Shown: one piece after another, positions 38,830 through 48,703 of the stretch
How the letters are laid out: the number at the start of each line of letters is the position of its first letter
Position numbering within the stretch: the first letter of the stretch is position 1
Source: Microglena sp. YARC
Lineage: Eukaryota; Chlorophyta; Chlorophyceae; Chlamydomonadales; Chlamydomonadaceae
Length of the DNA: 64,000 bases
Direction: 5' to 3'
Assembly (NCBI GenBank): GCA_022414725.1
Contig: CM039462.1
Location: 19,680,470-19,744,469, forward strand
Translations under genes and position numbers: made by a program
The notes under the pieces: model-generated
The model's database searches: none
What the model saw: the letters and a program-made list of their open reading frames with translations, nothing else
Told to the model about the DNA's origin: nothing

Positions 38830-41300
38830 TTAAGGGGCCTGCTTGCTGGGCATAACGACACTGCAATAGAGGCCCAGTGCATCTTCAAATGGGGCCCCTT
38901 TCGGTAGGTGTGCAGTAACTATTTTAGGGTCTGAGCTTTCCCAAAGTGCTTGTTCTTTGGAGGTGTTCCTTGTTCCCAAGTGGGGAGCTGGATCCTTCCT
39001 CAGACTGCACTTGTACTTGCTGCAGTACCTTAAAATAAGTATACTGCACCGTCTACTTAGCTTGTATGTCCAGACCTGACAGGTCTGTCTTTGGGCTACT
39101 ACCATGTGCAAGAGTCACTGCAGGTCACACACACACAGCCACTCTTTACGGCCTCCAGGCCTTCAAGAGTATAAAAGACAGGGGAAAGGTGTAGGAGGAG
39201 AAGGACCATGTACAAGGCAGCAGGCTGTGCTAATGGGGGTGAGGTACACAGGGCTATCAAGGGCTACAGGTAAAGTTTGGCTTAACTGTCAAGTCTGGAA
39301 CTAAATAGGCCTTGATGGCGTCTGACTTCCAACGTCCCTGGGTCCTGATGGTCTCTAGATCAGCCCCGTTAGCTCAGGCTGCTACAACACCTCCACGTCT
39401 GAGGTTGTGCAAGGCAAACCTAGCTAGAAAAAGAACTGGCTGAGGGAGTGTGAAACCAAGGTAAGAAAAGACTGAAGGCGAGAGGACAAAGACTGACCTG
39501 TAAGGGGTGGGGAGAAAGAGAAGCTAGGGGAATCTGGGCTCCAAGCTGTTACTACGAACTGCTGGTGACACTACCCAAGGGAAAAAACTGAAACTCGAAT
39601 TACCAAACTCAAAGGCAAACAGATCACTACTTCCCAACTATCCAAAGCGACCTATTACTAGCCATGCTGCTTCTATAGCACAATGGTCCTCCATGTTGGG
39701 CTGCAGGGTTCTCAGCTCCAACATGGCCTCCAAACACTTAAAGAAAAAAGGATAAGGGCTTGAAAGCCTTGTTTGCCTTAAAAGCACTCTCTTGGCACCC
39801 TGGAAAACCCTGATGGCTTGGGGCATCTGGGCAACCACTCTGGAGTTCAGGGTGTGGAGCTCCAGACCCTTGGACCTGTGCCAGCCAATTCTGAAAATTG
39901 TGGTGGTGATGGTGGCAGGTTTGAAGTGAACCGCCTTCCAAACCAAGGAAATTTCTCAATGGTGCACTTATTCCTTAGGGCCATATGGGAGTGCCTTCTG
40001 CTCACTAATCATTACACCTAAGCCGTGCACTTGAGGTAACTCTTCAAGGCACTTGCATAAGTGCCTTGTGAGCTTACCGCCTGGGTAGAACCTTCCAGCA
40101 TCACTAATCTCCTAGCACTCTCATGGGCCCTGAAGCTGGTGATGTGGTGGATACTCTCCTGGGGTGCGCCGGCTGTGCACAAAAAAATACCACGGGGCAT
40201 AGTACTCCTACACATACCTACGCACTTGGGATGGGTGTGCTTGGTACACGAGGTGCACCCCAACATTCACCCCTCGTGGCGCTGGCAGAAGGTACATTTT
40301 TGTGAGACAGGGGGGGGGGGGATTTAGTGAGCAAGTCTGATCACAAGCGTGGTGAAGGGTGCCTCCTAAACCAAGGTGCATCTGGCCACTGTGGGACCAT
40401 TGCTGTGCATAATGTATCAGTGGGTGTGGCTACCCAGGCTGCAAATTAGAGATCCAAAGTGGGTCTTATTGCATCAAAAAGGAAAGTTGTCCCGAGAAAC
40501 ACTTGTCCTATGAGTAGTTGCCTAAGTACTTAAATGGGGTGCTGAAAGGAGAACCAGTACTTGCTTCCCTCATGTTTCAAGTACCAATCTGTTGCATTAA
40601 GCAATCAAAGGTGGCTGGTGGGTTGTTGAGTCTGGTAAAAAACAATATCATGTAATGGTTGCTGGTGCTGCTTGATACCCCTCTATCGGGTGCATCTGCC
40701 GGGCCCAGTTCCCCTTTTACATGTTTTACCTTGACATTGAACCCAACTCAAGGCTTTTAAGTGCACTATGGGTCAGAGCTTCCTTGATGTCTGGTATCTT
40801 GGAGCCCCCCTAGTTCACTGCTGAGACTACATGGTCGTCATGCAGGCTCTGAGTTCCATGATACCTCTGTGTACATGCTGCAAGTGTGCAAACCAGGAAG
40901 GAAAAACAAACCTTTCTGGCCAGCATGCTTACATGTATTCCCACTGATTCATGCAATTCCAAAGCCAGGATCCTGTCCCTTAGGACATTAGGTCACTGGT
41001 GGTGCCATGGTCCTAAGGAAGTTTGGCCGGATGTTGTGCTTGGCATGAGTGGGTGTGACAGGGTAGAGGGCATCAAACAGGATGCTGGATGTGCAAAGTT
41101 CCCATGGTGTGACCTTGGAGGCGCAGACTAGCTTCCCTATTAGGCACTCAAATTCTCTCCTCCTGAGCGTGCCCCCCCCCCCCCCCCCCCCTCCCTTGAC
41201 TGTATGGTCTTCTGGTCTCTGATCGGTGCACCTGGCTTTATGGGCTGGGAGATCCAGCTTCAAAAGTGGTGCATCTACGAAGAGCCCCAGGCCCTCCAGT
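38830..41300 (-). pseudogene. Decayed DIRS-like (Kangaroo-type) retrotransposon: RT/RNase H, PHD-like finger, tyrosine recombinase
   Basis: Read on the minus strand. About 41270-40985 encodes RRREFECLIGKLVCASKVTP with a following LFDALYP, like the RT/RNase H junction of DIRS-type elements. About 40310-40020 gives CTFCQRHEG, a stop in place of Trp, then MLGCTSCTKHTHPKCVG and FLCTAG, a PHD-finger Cys/His pattern. This is followed by ARRLVMLEGSTQAVSSQGTY, like the start of a tyrosine-recombinase core domain. About 39950-39600 gives TITTTIFRIGWHRSKGLE and ELRTLQPNMEDHCAIEAAWL. Several stops and frameshifts break it, so it is dead. Family-level recognition only; termini not identified. Confidence 0.55.
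41172..41191 (+). repeat. Poly-C tract, 20 bases
   Basis: It interrupts the RT/RNase H-like remnant and is read as poly-Gly on the minus strand. Confidence 0.9.
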
Positions 41301-42470
41301 CTGATAGTGGGGATGGGTCACTCTCATTATTGGGGGAGTGAATTCTATATCTAGTGGTTCTGCCTCCTGGTACAAAGTCTAGGCAGTGCATCAACGACCA
41401 GAAAGCAGGAGCAACGAGCTAGATCATCAAGCATCGCACTCATGCGATCTAAAGCAGCAAGCAAGCAGTTCGAGCAGTGCGATCTGGTTCCAACTGGTGC
41501 AATCTAGCAGCAAAAGGTGCGATCGTGAGAAGGGGCAGAGAAAGCCACGATCTGGCGAAAACAAAACTCAGTCCATAAGCGACAAAACGCGACCAGCGCC
41601 GGAGATGTCAGATGTTCGGGCAGTAACGCGACAAACAGGACTCGGCAGGTAGGCAAGACGAGGTCCGTAGGTGCAACGGCTCTAGGCTAACCGGCAATTC
41701 GCGCATCGCGGTCGGACGGAGAAACCGCTAAACTGAAACGCGACTAGACACAGGCTGTGGGGGAGGGTACTCACTTGAAGAAGAAAAGCAGCAAACATGA
41801 CCCTCTCACCGCCTTGTCATAACTGGGCCCCTGGGCTTCCGTCAGCTGGGCCGGTTGCTTCCCTGATCATCAGGGAGCGGTCCCTTCCGCCAGGGGAGGG
41901 GAAGAAAAGGGGGGGGGGGGGGGGCTGCACAAAGGATTAGTGCGACCTCACAAGGGACCGAGAGATCGGAGGCCGAGTGGGCTCGAGTGCGCCTAGCAGG
42001 CTTACTCAACAAGCCGGCAGGAAATATCGACGAAACAAAAGAACGAGATCAGACTCAGGCAAGAGTGGGGAGTAGATCGCTTGGTTACGCAGATCGATCA
42101 CGTTACTCTTAACGGGTGTCGCTCCTCCTGTGGAGATGCGCTGAGATGCGCCTCTGGTGGAGATGCCCAGACGATAAATTTGGCACTAAGCCGAGCGCTT
42201 ACAGAATGTTAAGCAAAATGGTGCTACATTCTGGAAGCGCTAGGATTAAATACCGGCAGGACTCTGTACGGAGGAATGATGTGCGGTTCACAGTACTTCC
42301 GGTTTCACCTTGGGGTTAAGTATTTGAAAATTTGTGTTGCGGCTGTGGTATCCGTGTCGGTCCTCAGAATACTTCATTTCTCACACTACGGTGTGGGAAA
42401 TATGGCATTCAATTGATTCAAAGCAATTCAGATTTCTGAGAATTGCATTCGGGACAAATCTCCAGGCGCC
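41300..42470. other. Possible 5' part or terminal region of the DIRS-like element; no gene recognised
   Basis: It contains G/C-rich non-repetitive sequence, a 16-base G run (41909-41924) and GCGATCTxGxxGCAA-like short repeats at 41380-41530. No protein domain is seen. It might be the untranslated region or terminal repeat of the neighbouring element. Confidence 0.3.
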
Positions 42471-42479
42471 CTTAATCGA

Positions 42480-42960
42480 ACAAACATTCAGGCTAAATAC
42501 TACTCGTGTGTGCCACGGGGAGGGCAGGAAGGGTGGGGTAATAACCCTCGGGTTTGAGCCTCTGCCAAGGAGACTCGTTTTCAGACACAACTTACTCAAC
42601 ACAACAAAATTGATTTGTTCGAGTTAACATTTTCCTGGAAATACATTTTTAGCTATGAGAAGCAGCTTCTAGGCAGCTCCCTGAGCCAGCCACTGGGCCA
42701 AGTCCCAATATGTTAACAGTACAGGAAAGTTGGTTGTGTCAGCTTCAAGGTGCACAAGGTTGCATCAGGTTTGGCTGACTAGCCAACTAGGGAGCTGCCC
42801 GGAAGCTGCTACTTGTAGCTGAAAATAAAAGGTATGATGATTGTACAAATGAAGTCTATGATTTAGCATCAGACGTGCAAGAGTGCAAGTGCAAGTGCAA
42901 GAACAAAAGAGTATCTGCCTATTGTTGCGTAAAGAGCATTATACCTTGGTCTCTTGATTC
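42480..42960 (+). repeat. Dispersed segment shared with 60898-62560
   Basis: CGTGTGTGCCACGGGGAGGG, TTTGAGCCTCTGCCAAGGAG ACTCG, the MITE at 42645-42826 and AAGAACAAAAGAGTATCTGC CTATTGTTGCGTAAAGAGCA occur in the same order at 60925-61010, 62160-62340 and 62500-62550. There they are spread apart by an about 1.1-kb insertion (61026-62150). Confidence 0.8.
42645..42826. mobile_element. MITE with about 35-bp terminal inverted repeats, copy 1
   Basis: It begins ATTTTTAGCTATGAGAAGCA GCTTCTAGGCAGCTCCCT and ends AGGGAGCTGCCCGGAAGCTG CTACTTGTAGCTGAAAAT, the reverse complement with few changes. The interior has CAGTACAGGAAAGTTGG and CAGCTTCAAGGTGCA. Other copies: 62160-62340, 51490-51665 and a half copy at 48115-48195. 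No target-site duplication is clear, because the flanks of copies 1 and 2 are themselves homologous. Confidence 0.85.
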
Positions 42961-43059
42961 AGTAGCAAAAGACTAAGGTATAATAAAACATGCAGATAGA
43001 AACAATAATAGAGATCCTCCTATATTAAATGAACTGCTGGGCACCCTTCAGTGGGGCGA

Positions 43060-43105
43060 CCGGGTTGGGTTGGGTTGGGTTGGGTTGGGTTGGGTTGGGG
43101 CACCC
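43060..43105 (+). repeat. (GGTTG)n microsatellite
   Basis: GGGTTGGGTT units flanked by a direct repeat of CACCCTKCAGTGGGGCRACC. Confidence 0.9.
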
Positions 43106-43444
43106 TGCAGTGGGGCAACCCAACCCAACTGTTTATTAGGGCGAGCTGCCGAGCTGGAGCTGGACAACAACATTCAAAACATTATTGTGGACACAAATAT
43201 ATCACCCGAACTCTTCAATCGTGGATAGACCGCTAAACGCTGTCCCTGGAGGAGGCCTGAAACCATTAAGCTGGAAGAAACCCGCTTTCAGATTTGAAAA
43301 CAAAATCACTGGGATAAACCAAGGCAGCTGCTCATGATCTTTCATCAAATCATCAAATAACGAGTGGAATAAAAAATGCCCCCTGAGAGAGCAAAACAAT
43401 AATGCTAGTCAGGTCAGCGAGCAGACTTCAAAGCTGGAGTGATG

Positions 43445-43600
43445 TAAACAAGTTCATATAGCCCGTTGCAGTGATACGATTGGTCTAGTGGTGTCCGTTT
43501 CAGTGATACGATTGGTCTAGTGGTGTCCAGTCGAGGTGGTAGACTGTTCTCTGCCCGCGTACGACGGGTTCCCTTCCACGCCCCACCAGGCGTTCTCATT
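43445..43600 (+). repeat. Direct repeat GATACGATTGGTCTAGTGGT, tRNA-like
   Basis: CAGTGATACGATTGGTCTAG TGGTGTCC occurs twice in tandem (43470, 43501). TGGTCTAGTGG resembles a pol III A box. GACGGGTTCCCTTCC about 55 bases further could be a degenerate B box. Confidence 0.4.
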
Positions 43601-43739
43601 ACAAAACAAGTTATAGCTCAACTTAGTCTGGTAACAATCACCGAAGCCATGCTAGTGCCTGCAGCATGTTCGTTTCAGCTCCTGGGGTAGCCAGTTTTGA
43701 CAGCCTGTCTCTGCAGTCAATATCTCTGCCATGTGAATG

Positions 43740-44290
43740 CAAGCATGGCTACATGCATGGCTACATAGCTACTAAAATAGGCTACATAGCTAATACAATA
43801 TGACTGTTGTGGTAGAGCGTCCGTTAAATATGGTCACCACAGCCTAGAGATCCTGGGTTTGAATCTCCACGGACTATAATGTCTACCATTTACCCTACGA
43901 TGTGCAGACGGTTAGAAGCCTGAGTGGCCTTGTAACAGCTCATCTACTAAAATAGCATACAAGGGAGTCTTCAAGACAAAAAATACTTCATCCAAACTCT
44001 CCAATCATGTGCAGTACAACTCGCCTGCTAGAGCAGGACAACAGCATTCAAAGCATTCTCCTGTTTTTGTATCAGTCCAGTCTCTTCATACAATCATGGG
44101 TACACTAAGGCAACTACTCATGATCTTCCTAGCACATCAAATAATGAGAGGCTACATAGCTACTTAAGTAGGCTACATAGCTACTAACATAGCATACATA
44201 ACTACTAAAATAGGCTACATAGCTACTAACGTAGCATACATAGCTACTAACGTAGCGTACATAGCTACTAAAATGGCCTACAAGGGAGTT
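43740..44290 (+). repeat. ACATAGCTACTAAAATAGGCT repeats
   Basis: Two clusters (43745-43800 and 44145-44280) of GGCTACATAGCTACTAA and GCATACATAGCTACTAACGT. Confidence 0.85.
43798..43880 (+). repeat. tRNA-like / SINE-like sequence
   Basis: TGTTGTGGTAGAGCGTCC and then CTGGGTTTGAATCTCC have A-box and B-box character with tRNA-like spacing. Acceptor-stem pairing is not convincing, so I treat it as tRNA-derived and not as a functional tRNA. Confidence 0.4.
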
Positions 44291-44514
44291 TTGGACCCGA
44301 TCACCCCGAAGCTCGACTTCGCTCTGGTTGGATGCACGGGCAGCTGTGGCAAACACACAAAGTCTTGTGCTCAGCCATACTACTAGCTACTTATCCACAA
44401 CTCAGCTACACATTTCACTCTCTACGTCTGCCACATCCGTCACAGGGGGACACTCTCACGCAGGAATGCTTTTGACCAGCAAGCAAGCTTTGGCGTAAAC
44501 TTCCTGACTACGTC

Positions 44515-44689
44515 TAGGGAACGGCAACTAATAGAAGTGTTTGAAAAACTAAAATTAACTAATATTATTACAGTGTCACAATAATATTAGTTTTTCGAAT
44601 AAATTCGAAATTCTGGTGAGATGGCTCGTTTGACTAATATTATATAATATTATTTATTCACTAATATTATATAACATAGCCGACCCCTA
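44515..44689. mobile_element. hAT-like MITE, second subfamily
   Basis: It starts TAGGGAACGGCAACTAATAG and ends ATAGCCGACCCCTA. The flanking octamers ACTACGTC (44507-44514) and ACTACCTC (44690-44697) match at 7 of 8. The interior is AT-rich with CTAATATTAT palindromes. A relative without clear ends lies at about 34650-34760. Confidence 0.8.
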
Positions 44690-45339
44690 ACTACCTCAAA
44701 TGACAGCTTACAAATTGTGAAGATAGCGAGCAGCCTTTTAGGCTGGAGCCATGTAAACAACTTCCAAGTTATACAAGTTGTGGGGAAACTTTGAGCGAGC
44801 GGGCAGGCCCCCTTAACACCCACTCCACATCACAGGTAAGGTGTTATATTTTAATATTTATTTGTTTATTATTTGAAAATTGTGTAACATCTGTCACTGC
44901 TTGTAGTGCGTAGATGTCCTGGTTCACAAGATTCATCTGGCTCTGCTCAAGGAGACCCAGAAGGTAGTGCTTGTACTGCTACTAGACAACCACAATGTTG
45001 CAACAACTTTGAGGACAGAGACTCCACCATGCATGATTGCGAGACCTACATCCATGGCCTGGGAGCTATTCTGGGACTCCTACCCACAGCCTGGTGGAGA
45101 TGTTGGCCGTAGTTGCTGTGGCTCCCTGCCTCCACTGTCTGCGTCCGCCCATGCTCGCGGCTGTCGCCCCCCTATAGCCTTTGGCTTGGACACACTCCCC
45201 TCTCTCAAACCCTGCCGGTTCCGGAGCTGCCCGGCCCTGGCTGTGGCGGTGGCCATAGCAGTGGATTCCTTGCCCTTGCACTCACGCAATGTCAGTGTCC
45301 CTGCAACTTTCCTATCCTTACAATCACCTTTGTGTCCGT

Positions 45340-47210
45340 TTATCTGCGACCACTGTGTCCCTGCAGTGCCCCAGCATGGCTTGGGTGTTGTCCCCCTCCG
45401 TTTTGGAAGGAGCCGAGGTTTGTGATTGACGGCAACACTATCGGCTGTGACTCGAACCTGAACCCCAAGCGCCCATGTCCGCGCTTTGCAGCCACTCCTT
45501 GCTGCCCAGCCAAATGCGCCCTTGGGTACAGACTGGTGGATGGTGCAGGGTACTGAATGCTTTCGTCCCAAGAGCCTGAAGGTGCTGCTGGCTGCCGAGT
45601 TACAGGCCCCCCCCTCATGTCCACCGCTGAATCTGCAGCATATCCAGATCCGCTTGCAAGTACAGGAGAGAGTGCCAGCTGAGAGGCCATGGAGGTCATC
45701 ATTTGCTGCATAGAGACCACAGTCCCTGCTAGAGAGGTGAAGCTGCGCCTCAGCTCTGCCAGCTCAGCGCTGACGGATTGCATCTACAGGTCCAGGGGAG
45801 ATGGTGAAGGAGTTGGAGGCGAGGCTCGGGAGTTGAGGTGTGGTTGACGGGATCAAGCTAGGCTTGGGTGTTGTGGTGTGATTGTCAGGATGAAACAGCA
45901 AACAAGAGAGGGGCCAAACCCGACCAGGCAAGCACCTACCATTGCGTGAGTGTGGATTTTAGCTCAATTGTGCGGTGCAAATGAAAGGTTGCCCCAACTG
46001 TGGATGTAAGGTTGTTGAAGTAATAAGTTAGTGTGATACCACATTCTGTATTGCTGCAGTACCCCTGTATCGCTATATAACCCCTGTTCCCTGAAATCAT
46101 GCTTCTCCTTGGGCATTCTGTTGGAATGCAAAGGAAGATATAATAAAAGCACTTCCACTCAGGTCCTCCGTTGTATTCTTTGTGCTTACGATTCGTCGGG
46201 GACCAGTTCTTCAAGTGTTTGTTTTAATTAGCCCCTCCTAATAATGTAGAGTTGATCTTGATTGTTCAAGGTTGGGCCGGTCGCTTTAGCCTATTTTGCT
46301 ACCTCTGGACTGCAACATACATTGAAAGAACATAAATACATAAATTCATACATACGCATAGGTGAAAGAACAACATACGTACATACATATAATACCATAT
46401 ACATAGACTTCACGTTGGCTTTAGCTGGAGCGTGGGCTGACTGAGAGAGTCTGCTACTTAGGCAAGACCCCCCTCTAGCAGTGCAAACACACTCTTGCTA
46501 TAAATTCTACTAAACGCAGGGCAGCCATAGTGCATCAGCTCTCTGAGACTCACCCGAGCCACAACCTCGGCACTTCCAGCTTCCGGCCTCTGAACCGACC
46601 GGACCGCCTGCACCATTGCAGACGTTACCTCCTCCAAGCTGTTGCGCAGGCTGGCAACATCCAGATGAGTGGCAGGTGCTGAGGCGGCCTCCTGCTGGGC
46701 CACATGCTGCCGCTGGTGGTGCAAGCTGCTCAGGCCTCCTGGCACCTCCACTCTCCCGGGGTGGGCCATGGAGTTTGGAGCCAGTTGCTGAGACTGGGAT
46801 TGCTCCTGAGCTGCGGCTGCTGACTGCTGCTCCCTCAACCCCTTCACCTCCTCTCTCAGAAGCTTCATTTCAGCCATCAGCGCCTCAGTAGTGCCCTCGG
46901 GAGAAGAAGCGCCCACCGCTGAAGCAGCCCAGGGTCCTTGCGGTGCTCCCCATGGATGTGGAGGCATGGTTGGATACCCTGAGTGGGGCCAAGGCCACTG
47001 GGGCGGTTGCAGCGTCCCCCATTGGGGCTGGGTTGGCATTCCATAGGGAGCACTCATGAAAGGTTGTGCTGGTGGCGGGCCTGGCCCCCCTCCAGACCAC
47101 ATTCCAGCTGGTGGGAACGTACCGGGGCCCCCACCAGGCCATTGCACCAATCCTGGCCCCCCTCCAGGCTGCATTGCGCCAGCAGGGGCCGGGACTATGT
47201 ACCCACCAGG
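45340..47210 (-). CDS. Pro/Gly-rich and coiled-coil C-terminal tail of the ARM-TIR gene
   Basis: From 47210 the frame reads PGGYIVPAPAGAMQPGGGPG with further MQPGGGPG/WPGGGPG-like repeats. A heptad-like helix with LMAEMKLLREEVKGLREQQ follows, then LRNSLEEVTSAMVQAVRSV. A good donor (GCTCGG|GTGAGT at 46554) leads in phase to 45783 (CCTGTAG|ATGC), which encodes AELAELRRSFTSLAGTVVSM, a matching helix, and a low-complexity end. If the donor is ignored, the frame stops at 46458 after LLEGGLA. The last exon is the least certain. Confidence 0.55.
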
Positions 47211-48672
47211 CTGCATGCCTCAGGTAATCCGACTGGGCTGCCCTGCGCCAGCGGTGCTGCGACAAGTTGTGTGGAGGCTGTGAGGCTGCCGATAGGCTCG
47301 GTGCTGGCGCGTTTGACCTTGATAAGCAGCTGGTCCACAAAGGCGGCGTAGTACTCATCGCTGTGCATGATGGACTTCCGCGTGAAGAGGGGACGCACAT
47401 CCTCCGGGAGGCTTTGCACCAACTCATCTGGTGGGAACAAGCAGGTAGGGGCACCTGTGCTGTCCTTCCACCTTGCTCCCTCGCGAGTGACCAGGATGAT
47501 GTTGGTCTTGTGCTTGATGGCTGCCTGGAGCTCCTTGATACACCAGTGAGAGGAGAGGATATTGTCTGTAAGAATGAAGACCAAGTTCCGGCTACTGCCC
47601 ACAGCTGTCTCCAACTCTGTCAGCTCCTCACGCCACTCAAAGTCTGTGACAGGGATAAGAAAAAGAAAAAGGAGGGGAAGTAAAAGAAGGAGCACTAGGA
47701 ACACAAGCACCACCAGTAAGTTATGAAGGGGTGGCGCTTCGAGCCGCACACTACAAAATCCGGTGGGCTACTCAACTTTTCTGAAATCAGGCTCGAGTAG
47801 CCCACCCAGCTACACAACCTCGCCTGTATACATCTGAAATAAAAAACACTGCCAGTAACAGCAGTAGAAGCAGCAGCACAAGAAGCACCAGTAGCAGAGC
47901 CAGAAGGTGGAGGGAAATGGTATTCATTAGTGTTCGTTTTATGTTAGGGATAGGCATATCATGATAGAATGTGATATTCAATCGAAGATCATACCGGCAT
48001 GTAGGGTTGTCAAGGACGATATCGAGCAGTGACGATATCTGTATCATAAGATACAGTAAAAGCAAAAACGCAAGCAAGCTAGCGCACCTTGAAGTTTGAA
48101 TCATTCGTCTTCTAATACTGCTGAAACCTTTGGGGCTTAGCCCACTGGATGGGTCAGGGAGCTGCCTAGAACCTTCAGCTCAGGGCCGAAAAGAATAACA
48201 GTGCCGTTATATCTTGGTTTAGCGTGCAAGGGGGTGTTTGTGAGTCAACGCGCCCAAAATGTTATTCAACGCGTGGGGTACTACCCGCAATACCCGCCCA
48301 GGACGAACATAATCTTGTTTGAGAATGTGCAGATCCATGTAAGCCTCACATAGGCCTTCAGAGGTTGCCCCATTTTTGGAATTAGCAATTAAACATAATA
48401 TGCTAACACGTGAGGTGCACGAACATCACACGTACCTAGAAATGCAGACAGCCCTCGAACATTGAACAGCGTATGAAGTGCACGGGCGAAGTCCTTTGCA
48501 TCGGATCGCTTGTGCGAGAGGAAAACATCCCAAATCTGTATTGGGAATAGGTGCAGGTTCGAGTGTGTGTGTGTGTGTGTGTTTGTGCTTGCAAGGGCTG
48601 TGGAATTGTTATGGTGTGAGCGATGGAGGTGGTGTGGTGGATGCGGGGTAGGGATAGGTGGTGTGTGTGTTA

Positions 48673-48703
<31 letters not shown>

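Noticed and set aside
44906..45556. Plus-strand open frames (for example VDVLVHKIHLALLKETQK)
   Set aside because: They look partly protein-like, but most of the stretch is antisense to the proposed last ARM-TIR exon, and no plus-strand exon partners or domain could be found.
47267..47683. Plus-strand frame opposite the TIR exon
   Set aside because: Shadow; the minus strand has the TIR motifs and splice sites.
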